Of a stretch of DNA of 57,074 nt, positions 27,903 through 35,969 are shown piece by piece; position 1 is the stretch's first letter; every line of letters starts with the position of its first letter. The DNA comes from an uncultured Azospirillum sp. GTDB lineage: Bacteria > Pseudomonadota > Alphaproteobacteria > Azospirillales > Azospirillaceae. A model generated the notes under the pieces. It was not told the origin of the DNA. It ran no database searches and saw only the letters and a program-made list of their open reading frames with translations. The translations under genes and the position numbers were made by a program. The stretch lies in assembly GCF_946480385.1 (NCBI RefSeq), contig NZ_CAMLJP010000026.1, forward strand, positions 1-57,074. Direction: 5' to 3'.

Positions 27903-29351
27903 TCAGGCCTTGCCGAGACCCAGCTGGGCATGGCGTTCGGGGTCGCGCCTTCGCAGCGCCGCAGCCCGCAGGATGCCGGCGATGCCGGCCAGCGGCAGAA
28001 GGGCCGGCAGGATCCAGGACAGCGGGCCGGAATCGCCGGTCAGCACGTCGAAATGCAGGATCGCCAGCACCAGAACCACCGACAGCAGAACGCCGGAGAC
28101 CGTCGGGAGAAGCAGGGCACCGAGGAAGCCCTGTTCGAGGTCGGAGCGCTTGCGGAAGAACCGCACCACTGCGAAGGACGTCAGCGCCATCAGCGCGATG
28201 ACGCAGAGCGTCGCAAGGTTGGTGAGCCAGGAGAACAGGGTGAGCAGCGGGTCGGAGCCGGCGATGACGAAGGCGGTCATGATGAAGAAGGCGATGCCGG
28301 TCTGGAGCACCGACCCGGCATGCGGGCTTTTGTGCACAGCATGGGTCTGGCCGAGGATCTCCGGCAGCAGCCCCTCGCGGCCGATGGAGTAGAAATAGCG
28401 GGCGGCGGAATTGTGGAAGGCCAGCAGCCCGGCATAAACGCTGCTGACCAGCAGCGCACTCATCGCGGTGGACAGCCAGGGGCCGGCATAGCGTTCGGCC
28501 AGGGTGAAGGTGAACAGCGTCGGGTCGGAAAGGCCGGCGATGCTGTCGACCAGTTTCCCGGCGCCGGCGCCGACCACCATGCACCAGGCGGAGAAGGCAT
28601 AGAAGCTGCCGATCAGCAGCACCGACAGATAGGTTGCCAGCGGGATCGTCCGCTCCGGATCCTTGGCTTCCTCGCCATAGATGGTCGTCGCTTCGAAGCC
28701 GACGAAGGAGGCGAAGCAGAACAGCATGCCGATGGCCGGCGCCCCACCCATCAGAGCCGACATGGTGAAGGGCGCAACGGTCGGACCCTCCGCACCGCCG
28801 CTCTTGAGGATGAAGAAGTCGAGCAGCAGGACGACGATGTACTCACCGACCACCAGCAGCCCAAGCAGCTTTGCCGACAAATCCACCTGCCGATAGCCGA
28901 AGATGGCGATCGTGGCCATGGCGGAATAGGCCCAGGCCCACCAGGGCAGGTCGATGCCAACCATCTCCTTCATGAAAGCCGCAGTGGCGACGCCGTGCAG
29001 TCCGTAAAGCCCGACCTGCATGGCGTTGTAGCCGAGAATGGCGAGTGCTGCGCCGCCGGCGCCGAGCTGACCGCCGAAGCCGCGGGCGATGAAGGCGTAG
29101 AAGCCGCCGGCATGGGTGACATGGCGTGCCATGGCGGTGTAGCCGGCGGAGAAGATCAAAAGGATGGCAATCACGATCAGCAGAAGCGACGGCAGGCCGG
29201 CGCCATTGCCCAGCAGAAAGCCGATGGGCATCCCGCCGGCCACGGCGGTCAGCGGACCGGCAGCCGAGATGACGAAGAACACAATGAAGCCGACGCCCAA
29301 GGCGCCCTTTCTCAAGTCTGTGGAAGCACGTCCCTGAACCGGTGTCGTCAT
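27903..29351 (-). CDS. APC-family amino acid/amine permease
   Basis: This 482-residue, 12-helix member of the amino acid-polyamine-organocation superfamily begins GALGVGFIVFFVISAAGPL. It contains FCFASFVGFEATTIYGEEAKDPERTIP, the conserved APC consensus in helix 6, and FHNSAARYFYSIGREGLLP in helix 8. The ATG at 29351 follows AGGAGAGG. It leads the operon with the aldehyde dehydrogenase and is preceded by two copies of a 36-base repeat that probably bind the AraC regulator encoded next upstream. Confidence 0.9.
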   Translation of the reverse strand: MTTPVQGRASTDLRKGALGVGFIVFFVISAAGPLTAVAGGMPIGFLLGNGAGLPSLLLIVIAILLIFSAGYTAMARHVTHAGGFYAFIARGFGGQLGAGGAALAILGYNAMQVGLYGLHGVATAAFMKEMVGIDLPWWAWAYSAMATIAIFGYRQVDLSAKLLGLLVVGEYIVVLLLDFFILKSGGAEGPTVAPFTMSALMGGAPAIGMLFCFASFVGFEATTIYGEEAKDPERTIPLATYLSVLLIGSFYAFSAWCMVVGAGAGKLVDSIAGLSDPTLFTFTLAERYAGPWLSTAMSALLVSSVYAGLLAFHNSAARYFYSIGREGLLPEILGQTHAVHKSPHAGSVLQTGIAFFIMTAFVIAGSDPLLTLFSWLTNLATLCVIALMALTSFAVVRFFRKRSDLEQGFLGALLLPTVSGVLLSVVLVLAILHFDVLTGDSGPLSWILPALLPLAGIAGILRAAALRRRDPERHAQLGLGKA

Positions 29352-29549
29352 TTTGGCCTCTCCTGGCTGGCCGACCTCGTTGATCCGGCAATGGCGGCAA
29401 TCCGTGCCCGCGGGCGGTCACTCCCGATGGAACACGTGATGGCCATTCCGCCTCGGTACCGATAGCGGGGCCCCGGATGGTCCGGATGGCTGTGGGGCTC
29501 GTGTGACGGAAGGATGCCACCGGCACCAAGCACCAACTTGATCCAAGCC

Positions 29550-29585
29550 GCCAAATTTTTGATGTTACGCGCCATTCTGCGAAAG
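29550..29585. repeat. 36-bp near-direct repeat, copy 1 (candidate AraC operator)
   Basis: The 36 bases start GCCAAATTTTTGATGTTACG and end TCTGCGAAAG. The second copy lies at 29715-29750 in the same orientation; I count about six differences. Each copy contains GCCA spaced two helical turns from a second GCCA, the pattern expected for two AraC-type half-sites. This copy is about 200 bases upstream of the permease start. Confidence 0.6.
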
Positions 29586-29714
29586 ATTTAAGCAGAGGCA
29601 AGTTGTGGTTAAAAATTATGCATTCTGCTCGATTTGAAACAATGCTGCCTCTGCGGAATGCTTGCGACGCGACCAATATTCCGCCTGACGCCGCTGTCGC
29701 ACCTGATAATACGC

Positions 29715-29750
29715 GCCAAACTTTTGATGGTTCGCGCCACTGGGCGAAAG
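29715..29750. repeat. 36-bp near-direct repeat, copy 2 (candidate AraC operator)
   Basis: This copy starts GCCAAACTTTTGATGGTTCG and ends TGGGCGAAAG. It lies 15 bases beyond the stop codon of the AraC gene and 165 bases from the equivalent point of copy 1. The whole 29352-29765 gap is AT-rich and contains no gene; the repeats are its only clear structure. Confidence 0.6.
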
Positions 29751-29765
29751 GGACGGATCTCCTGC

Positions 29766-30806
29766 TCAGCGGGCCTGCTGGGCGGCCTTGCGATAAGCCG
29801 ACGGCGTGCAGCCGAACCAGCGGCGGCAGGCGCGGGTGAAACAGGCGCCGTCGGCATAGCCCAGGATATGGGCGATTTCGGTGACCGACAACCGGGTGTC
29901 GGTCAGATAGGTTTCGGCAAGGCTGCGGCGCTTGTCCTGCTTGATCGCGGCGAAGCTTCCACCGGAGTTGTGCAGCACGCGCTGAAGCGTACGGGCCGAT
30001 ACGCCGACCGCCCGCGCCGCCGTTGCGACGCCGAAGCGGCTGCCGTCGGGGAGATGGTCGGCCATCAGGCGGCGCACCTCGTCCTCAATCGAGCGGACGG
30101 GCATCGCACGTTCATGCAGGGTGCGCAGGTGATGTTCGACGATAGAACCGACCCGGCGGTCCATCAGATTGCCGGCAATCGACAGGGTGGTGGCGGGGAA
30201 CACCAGGGCGTTGACCCCCTGGTCGAAATAGAGCGGCGCGCCGAAGAAGGCGTCGTGCGGCTGCCGGTTGGGCGGTGCGCTGTGTTCGAAATGAACCTCC
30301 AGCGGGCGCCAGCCCTGGCCGGCCATCGCGCGCATCAGCGTGGTGACCAGGGCCAGCGAATGTTCGGCGTCCTGCCGGCGGCGGACGATCCGGATGTCCT
30401 CGATGCGGTAGCGGAAGACGCAGGTCTCGCCCTCCCGCACCACGCTGCTGGTCGTCCCCTGCTGGACCATGCCGATATAGTCGATGAAGCCCTTCAGCGC
30501 AGCGCCGATGGTGGGGGAACTGATGAACAGGAGACCCAGCGGGCCGAGGGTGAAGGGCGTAACGTCGCGGGCGGCGAACAGCCCCAGATTGGGATCGCCG
30601 ACCTGGACCGCGGCGCTTTCGAATGCAGCGACGTAGTTGCGCAGCGGTATTTCCCGGTAGGGATCGGCAAGCAGGGATTCCGACAGGCCGAAGGGTTCCA
30701 GCAGCGCGTCGGGTGACTGGCCCCGGCGTTTCAGCGCGTCGACCAGGGGCTGGACGATCGCCGCCCAGGCTTTCGGCTCGCGATCATGGGGTGCGGATGA
30801 CTGCAT
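29766..30806 (-). CDS. AraC-family regulator (OruR/ArgR-like N-terminal domain)
   Basis: This 346-residue regulator has a long N-terminal domain of the type found in OruR/ornithine-utilisation regulators: DALLEPFGLSESLLADPYRE, PFTLGPLGLLFISSP, LEVHFEHSAPPN. Its C-terminal helix-turn-helix pair is ATAARAVGVSARTLQRVLHN and VTEIAHILGYADGACFTRAC. It lies directly upstream of the APC permease operon on the same strand and most likely activates it through the repeated 36-base sites. The inducer is unknown; an amine or amino acid is likely from context. Confidence 0.88.
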   Translation of the reverse strand: MQSSAPHDREPKAWAAIVQPLVDALKRRGQSPDALLEPFGLSESLLADPYREIPLRNYVAAFESAAVQVGDPNLGLFAARDVTPFTLGPLGLLFISSPTIGAALKGFIDYIGMVQQGTTSSVVREGETCVFRYRIEDIRIVRRRQDAEHSLALVTTLMRAMAGQGWRPLEVHFEHSAPPNRQPHDAFFGAPLYFDQGVNALVFPATTLSIAGNLMDRRVGSIVEHHLRTLHERAMPVRSIEDEVRRLMADHLPDGSRFGVATAARAVGVSARTLQRVLHNSGGSFAAIKQDKRRSLAETYLTDTRLSVTEIAHILGYADGACFTRACRRWFGCTPSAYRKAAQQAR

Positions 30807-30902
30807 GTCGGGCTTCGGCGCTGACGTTTGCGGATTTCGGGACGGATCGGGGCCGATCCGGGTGATTGCTCGATCCGGCCGCGCCCTTCAAGATCACGGG
30901 CA

Positions 30903-31520
30903 TCAGCCCGCCTCCTTGGCCGTTGCCGTACCCGCCGACAGGGCCGCCCGCAGGATTATCGTGAAAGCCGCCAGCAGCGGTGCCCGCTGTGCCGGTTCTC
31001 GGGCGACGGCGGTTGCCGCTTCGCGCAGGGAGCCATTGATGAGGATCGCGCCGGCGCCCGCGAGGTCCGGTGCCCAGCCCTGCCCGGCCAGATCCTCGGC
31101 GATCATCGCGGTGAAGCGGCCGGAGGTCTCGCCCACCACCGGTTCCAGCAGGGGACTCAGCGCCGGGCTGAGCATCATGTAAAAGCGTCCAACCCGCGGT
31201 TCGGCGCAGATGTCCAGCAGCGCCTGCCCCAGGGCAAGAATCCGCCCCTCAGCGCCGGTCGCGCCGGCCCGCAGTTCGAGGCCGCGCTCCAGCACCCGTT
31301 CCCCGATGTCGCGGTAGAGGTCGCGCAGCATCTCATCCAGGCCGCCGGGGAAATAGCTGTAGGCGGTCGTCTTTGAGGCGCCGGCCTGCCGGGCCGCCGC
31401 CTCGACCGAACAGGCGGACAAGCCGCCGCCGGCGAACAGGTCGAGAAGGGCACTCAGCAACTCCTGACGGTTTCTCAGGCGGTTGCGTTCGCGCAGGCTG
31501 ACAGGACGGTTGGTCATCAT
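30903..31520 (-). CDS. TetR-family transcriptional regulator
   Basis: This 205-residue regulator has an N-terminal TetR helix-turn-helix (LLSALLDLFAGGGLSACSVE, ARQAGASKTTAYSYFPGGLD) and a helical ligand domain. The start is taken at the first of two adjacent ATG codons (31518-31520). It diverges from the aminotransferase-fold/kinase pair, and the gap contains an inverted repeat AAACTG-N11-CAGTTT suited to a TetR dimer. Control of that pair is the simplest reading. Confidence 0.88.
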   Translation of the reverse strand: MMTNRPVSLRERNRLRNRQELLSALLDLFAGGGLSACSVEAAARQAGASKTTAYSYFPGGLDEMLRDLYRDIGERVLERGLELRAGATGAEGRILALGQALLDICAEPRVGRFYMMLSPALSPLLEPVVGETSGRFTAMIAEDLAGQGWAPDLAGAGAILINGSLREAATAVAREPAQRAPLLAAFTIILRAALSAGTATAKEAG

Positions 31521-31578
31521 GGCGGGAGTATAAGGCGCGGCCCTGCCGGCAAAAACCCAAATCCGACGGCGCGGCCGA

Positions 31579-31601
31579 AAACTGGAAAAAAAGTTCAGTT
31601 T
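31579..31601. promoter_or_regulatory. Inverted repeat, candidate TetR operator
   Basis: AAACTG (31579-31584) and CAGTTT (31596-31601) form a perfect six-base inverted repeat with an A-rich 11-base spacer. It lies in the AT-rich part of the 288-base divergent gap, 58 bases from the TetR start and 207 from the aminotransferase start. Location and symmetry fit an operator; no binding data. Confidence 0.45.
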
Positions 31602-31808
31602 ACGGATAAAGCGTTCTTGATCCAGGCGGAAGGTCTGCATATCCTGGCGTCGATGGGCCACCGATCCGACCGGATCGTCGTTGAAGCACCGGCCCATCCC
31701 GTCGCCTTGGGTCGGCGATGCCCGACCGGCAGCATGCCGCTGTCCATTCACACAGATCCGCAGGCTCTTCCGAAACCCGTCGTTGCGACTCCGGAAAAAG
31801 AGACACCC

Positions 31809-33119
31809 ATGTCCACATCTGCCTTTTCGTCTTCCCCGTCCCGCGCGGACACATCGCTGCTGGAGCGCCGCCGGCGCGTCCTGGGTCGGCATTCTCCGCT
31901 GTTCTACGATAGGCCGCTCCATGTCCGGCGGGCGGAAGGTGTGTGGATCGAGGACACCGACGGCCGCCGCTATCTGGACGCCTACAACAACGTACCGCAT
32001 GTCGGGCACTGCCACCCTCATGTGGTGGAGGCGCTGTGCCGGCAGGCCGCGCAGCTGAACATCCACACGCGTTATCTGCACGATGCCGTGGTGGACTATG
32101 CCGAGCGCCTTGTCGCGACCTTCGATGCGCCTCTGTCGATGGCGATGCTGACCTGCACCGGCAGCGAGGCGAACGAGCTGGCGCTGCGCATCGCGCGGTT
32201 CGTGACCGGCGGGCAGGGGATCATCGTCAGCAACTTCAGCTATCACGGCAATACGGCCAGCCTCGCGGCGGCAACCACCGGACTGCCGGCGCCCGAGGCG
32301 CTGGCGCCCCATGTGCGGGCGGTCGACATCCCCGACCTGACCCACTGGCAGGGCGATCCGGCGGCGTTGGCCAGCCAGTTCGCCGACCGGGTGGCCGAGG
32401 CGGTGCGCTCACTCCAGGCCGACGGCATCAAGCCGGCGGCGATGCTGTTCGACACGCTGTTCTCCACCGAAGGGCTGCCCGCCGTGCCGAAGGGTGCGCT
32501 GGAACAGGCGGTCGCCATCGTCCGGCAGGCCGGCGGCCTGTTCATCGCCGACGAGGTGCAGCCCGGACTGGGGCGCACCGGCGACCATATGTGGGGCTAT
32601 CAGACCTATGATCTGGTGCCGGACATCGTGACGATGGGAAAGCCGCTGGGCAACGGCCATCCGCTGGCCGGGCTGGTGACACGGCCCGACTATGTCGACT
32701 CCTTCGCATCGAAGGCGCTGTATTTCAACACCTTCGCCGGAAATCCGGTGTCGGCGGCGGTCGGGTCGGCCGTGCTCGACGTCATCGAGCGGGAGGATTT
32801 GCAGGGCAACGCCCGCCGGGTCGGCGCGCATATCCAGGCGGGGCTGCAGCGGCTGGCGTCGCGCCATGACCTGATCGCCAGCGTGCGCGGACGCGGCCTG
32901 TTCTTCGGGCTGGAGCTGCTCCACGATGGCCGGCCTGCGGCGGCACAGGCCAAGCGTCTGATCAACGGCATGCGGGAGCGCGGCGTGCTGATCAGCCGGA
33001 TCGGACCAGAGGACAATATCCTGAAGATGCGGCCGCCGATGCCATTTTCCATCGCCGATGCCGATTTGTTGCTGTCGACGCTCGAGAGCGTCCTTGCCGA
33101 TCTGGGGAGCGTCCAATGA
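31809..33119 (+). CDS. Class-III aminotransferase-fold PLP enzyme, probable phospho-lyase
   Basis: This 436-residue PLP enzyme of the class III aminotransferase fold has TCTGSEANELALRIAR, FIADEVQPGLGRTG and the PLP lysine at about residue 278 in TMGKPLGNGHP. It overlaps by four bases with an APH-type kinase. In mammals and bacteria, kinase plus class-III protein of this kind act in series as hydroxylysine kinase and 5-phosphohydroxylysine phospho-lyase, or on ethanolamine phosphate. The DEVQPGLGRTG form, instead of the usual E-V-Q-T/S, is seen in that subgroup. ATG 31809 is preferred; the frame is open from 31617. Confidence 0.85.
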   Translation: MSTSAFSSSPSRADTSLLERRRRVLGRHSPLFYDRPLHVRRAEGVWIEDTDGRRYLDAYNNVPHVGHCHPHVVEALCRQAAQLNIHTRYLHDAVVDYAERLVATFDAPLSMAMLTCTGSEANELALRIARFVTGGQGIIVSNFSYHGNTASLAAATTGLPAPEALAPHVRAVDIPDLTHWQGDPAALASQFADRVAEAVRSLQADGIKPAAMLFDTLFSTEGLPAVPKGALEQAVAIVRQAGGLFIADEVQPGLGRTGDHMWGYQTYDLVPDIVTMGKPLGNGHPLAGLVTRPDYVDSFASKALYFNTFAGNPVSAAVGSAVLDVIEREDLQGNARRVGAHIQAGLQRLASRHDLIASVRGRGLFFGLELLHDGRPAAAQAKRLINGMRERGVLISRIGPEDNILKMRPPMPFSIADADLLLSTLESVLADLGSVQ

Positions 33120-34135
33120 AGGACTTCTTCGCGCTCGCCCCCGCCGAACAGACCGCCCGCATGCACAGGGTGGCCTGCAGCGCCTTGTCCTACTGGCCCG
33201 GACGCTTCGGAGAGCCGGAGCTGATCAAGTATCGCGAGAACGCGGTCTACAGCGTGCGCGACGACAGCGGCACCCGCTTTGCCCTGCGCATCCACCGCTT
33301 TGCCTACCACAGCGATGCCGCGCTGTTGTCTGAACTGCATTGGATGTCCGCGCTGCGCGGGGCGGCAATCGCCGTCCCGGACGTGATTCCGGCACGCGAC
33401 GGGGCGCTGATGGTGAAGGTCCGCGTCCCGGAGGTGCCGGAGCCGTTGCAGGTGGACATGCTGGCCTGGCTCGCCGGCCGGCCGCTCGGGTCGGTGGAGG
33501 CGGGGATCGCCGGATCGCCGGCCGAGGTGGCGGCGCTGTACCGGCAGGTCGGCCGGCTGGCTGCGCAGCTGCACGACCATGCAGCGGCGTGGAAGCGTCC
33601 GGCCGGCTTCGTCCGCCATGCCTGGACCGCAGAGGGAATCCTGGGTGACCGGCCACTGTGGGGTGACTTCCGCGCGCTGCCGGAGCTTGCGCCCCACCGC
33701 GCGCTGATTGACCGAGCCTGCAGCCATCTGGAACGCGACCTGCTGGAGTTCGGCCAGTCGGCTGACCGGTTCGGGCTGATCCATGCCGATTTCGTGCCGG
33801 AGAACCTGCTGTGGGGCGATGACCAGATCATGCTCATCGACTTCGACGACGCTGGATATGGCTGGCACATGTTCGAACTGGCGACCGCCCTCTATTTCCA
33901 CATCGGCCAGCCCTGTTTCGACGTTGTCCGCGACGCGCTGGCCGCCGGATACCGCTCCGTCCGTCCGCTTCCCGACGAGCAGTGGCGGCATCTGGACCTG
34001 TTCCTTCTGCTGCGCAGCCTGACCTATCTCGGCTGGGTGCGGACACGGAACGAGACGGAGACCGCGCGCGCCATGACTCCGCATTTCGTCAGAACCACCA
34101 TCGAGTTGGCAGGCGCCTATCTCGCCCGGCGGTGA
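33116..34135 (+). CDS. APH-fold small-molecule kinase, hydroxylysine-kinase-like
   Basis: This 339-residue aminoglycoside-phosphotransferase-fold kinase has the catalytic loop GLIHADFVPENLLW and metal-binding LIDFDDAGYGWHMFELA, both complete. N-terminal ENAVYSVRDDSGTRFALRIHR is the nucleotide-binding lobe. ATGA overlap with the upstream PLP enzyme couples their translation. Homologues in this partnership phosphorylate an amino alcohol or hydroxylysine, whose phosphate the PLP enzyme then eliminates. The real substrate is not determined by sequence. Confidence 0.87.
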   Translation: MKDFFALAPAEQTARMHRVACSALSYWPGRFGEPELIKYRENAVYSVRDDSGTRFALRIHRFAYHSDAALLSELHWMSALRGAAIAVPDVIPARDGALMVKVRVPEVPEPLQVDMLAWLAGRPLGSVEAGIAGSPAEVAALYRQVGRLAAQLHDHAAAWKRPAGFVRHAWTAEGILGDRPLWGDFRALPELAPHRALIDRACSHLERDLLEFGQSADRFGLIHADFVPENLLWGDDQIMLIDFDDAGYGWHMFELATALYFHIGQPCFDVVRDALAAGYRSVRPLPDEQWRHLDLFLLLRSLTYLGWVRTRNETETARAMTPHFVRTTIELAGAYLARR

Positions 34136-34178
34136 TGGTCCGCCTGCGCCATCGCTCACGGTCGGTGCGGATTGGAAA

Positions 34179-34205
34179 TTGACGGCCGGATATAATAGAT
34201 ATAAT
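34179..34205 (+). promoter_or_regulatory. Candidate promoter of the chemoreceptor gene
   Basis: TTGACG (34179-34184) is followed after a short 15-base spacer by TATAAT (34200-34205). A tandem GATATAATA repeat provides a second TATAAT at 34191-34196. The AT-rich patch lies between the kinase stop and the chemoreceptor start 174 bases downstream. The short spacer makes this tentative. Confidence 0.4.
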
Positions 34206-34379
34206 AAATAACAATCATACTGCAAAACAGTATCTGTGTGCCGATCCGGCAGCGGGAATCCAACGGCGGGAATCCAGCAGGCACTCGGCGTCGGTGGGCC
34301 GGCATGCAGTGACTTGGCGGCTTGTCCGTGCCGTATGGCCGTCGATTCCGGACAGATCCAAAAATTGGGAGGAATGCGT

Positions 34380-35816
34380 ATGGAGTCAGCCACGGGCCTG
34401 CCGTCTCCGGCGGCGGGCGTCACCGCGACCAGTGGCGATGCCGCCACTGTGGTGCGCGAGGTCTATCGTCGCGTCGGTGCCATCGGCTTGGAGCTGGCCG
34501 ACATCACCGGCAATGTTCAGGAGGTGGCAGCGGTGGTGGACCGGCAGGGTGCGCAGTTCCGCACCTTGCGAACCGCCGCTTCGGCGATGACCTCCACCAA
34601 CGCCGCCATCGACCGCACCGCCGAACAGGCCAGCACCGCCGCCGCGACCGCGACCGGCGAGATCGCCCGCTCGCGCAGCGCGGTCACCGATGCCGTCCGC
34701 AAGATCGCCGAACTGATCGACGGCGTCACCCGTATGGAACGGCAACTGGCGCTGGTCAGCAACTCGCTGGGGCAGGTGGCGTCGGTGTCGCGGGCGATCC
34801 AGGCCATCGCCAAGCAGACCAACCTGCTGGCGCTGAATGCGACCATCGAAGCGGTGCGGGCGGGCGAGGCCGGGCGCGGTTTCGCCGTCGTGGCGACGGA
34901 GGTGAAGGAACTGGCCCGCCAGACCCAGACGGCGACCGTGCAGATCGGCGACACGGTGCAGGCGCTGACCTCCCAGGTGTCGGGCCTGATCCAGGACGGC
35001 GCCGCCGCCACCGCCAGCGCCACGCTGGCCCGCGAGGGCACCGCGCTGATCGAGCGGGTGGTGGCGCGGATGGAGGAGTCGGTCGCCACGGTCCATGACG
35101 CCACCCACGCCATCGCCGAGGGGGTGCGGACCAATCTGGCGGGCTGTACCGCGGTTGAACGGGAATTGGACGAGCTGGAGCAGGCAGTCGCCGGCTCCTC
35201 CAGCCATCTGTCGGCGGCGAACCGGCGGCTGGAAAACCTGCTGGAACTCAGCGAGACGCTGATCGACCATATCGGCACCAGCCCGGTCGCGACCGACGAC
35301 AGTCCCTTCCTCGCCGCGACGGTGGAGGCGGCGGCCCGCGTCTCCACCCTGTTCGAACAGGCCATCGAGTCCGGCGAAATCGCGATGGACGATCTGTTCG
35401 ACGAAACCTACCGGCCGATTCCGGGCACCAACCCCGAACAGGTTTTGACCAGATTCACCGCCTTCACCGACCGGGTTCTGCCGCCGGTGCAGGAACCCCT
35501 GCTGGACCTCGACCCGCGCATCGCCTTCGCCACAATCGCCGACCGCAACGGCTATCTGCCGACCCACAACCGCAAATATAATCAGCCGCAGGGGCCGGAC
35601 CCGGTGTGGAACGCCGCGCATTGCCGCGGGCGCCGGCTCTACCGCTTCCGAGCCGGGTTGAAGGCCGCCCGTTCGCCGCGTCCGTCGATCCACACCATGC
35701 CCCGTGACATGGGCGGCGGCAAGCGGGTGCTCATCACCATCCTGAACGCCCCAATCCTGGTACGCGGCCGCCAGTGGGGCGCCTTCAGCATCGCGCTGTT
35801 GCCGCCCGCCGACTGA
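34380..35816 (+). CDS. Soluble methyl-accepting chemotaxis protein with C-terminal sensor domain
   Basis: The protein of about 478 residues has no transmembrane segment. Residues of about 30-300 are a coiled-coil MCP signalling domain, with the hairpin tip [20 protein letters not shown] around residues 142-165. The last 190 residues carry [26 protein letters not shown] and [16 protein letters not shown], a sensor-like extension seen in other alphaproteobacterial MCPs. ATG 34380 is preceded by GGGAGGA with six bases spacing. Position beside the ferulate genes suggests sensing linked to aromatic metabolism; a cytoplasmic signal is implied. Confidence 0.86.
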   Translation: MESATGLPSPAAGVTATSGDAATVVREVYRRVGAIGLELADITGNVQEVAAVVDRQGAQFRTLRTAASAMTSTNAAIDRTAEQASTAAATATGEIARSRSAVTDAVRKIAELIDGVTRMERQLALVSNSLGQVASVSRAIQAIAKQTNLLALNATIEAVRAGEAGRGFAVVATEVKELARQTQTATVQIGDTVQALTSQVSGLIQDGAAATASATLAREGTALIERVVARMEESVATVHDATHAIAEGVRTNLAGCTAVERELDELEQAVAGSSSHLSAANRRLENLLELSETLIDHIGTSPVATDDSPFLAATVEAAARVSTLFEQAIESGEIAMDDLFDETYRPIPGTNPEQVLTRFTAFTDRVLPPVQEPLLDLDPRIAFATIADRNGYLPTHNRKYNQPQGPDPVWNAAHCRGRRLYRFRAGLKAARSPRPSIHTMPRDMGGGKRVLITILNAPILVRGRQWGAFSIALLPPAD

Positions 35817-35881
35817 CCCGGCCCGTCGCCGGCCCGTCGCCAGCCGGTCGATCGATCCATCCCGGTGGTGCGATTCAGGCG

Positions 35882-35914
35882 TTGACCTGCGCATAACTGT
35901 TATATAGCATAACA
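35882..35914 (+). promoter_or_regulatory. Promoter-like region with inverted repeat upstream of vdh
   Basis: TTGACC (35882-35887) resembles a -35 box and is followed by the perfect inverted repeat TGTTAT-N5-ATAACA (35898-35914), which overlaps an AT-rich -10-like stretch. The ATG of the vanillin dehydrogenase is at 35970. A MarR-type regulator encoded at the other end of the cluster is the likely binder; this is inference. Confidence 0.5.
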
Positions 35915-35969
35915 ATATGCCCGAAGGTCCATAAGCTGCCGAAGGCGGCCGGGCGGATTGGAGACTCCC

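Noticed and set aside
26291..29465. Long plus-strand frames opposite the aldehyde dehydrogenase and APC permease
   Set aside because: No family resemblance. The minus-strand genes have full catalytic and transport motifs and ribosome sites.
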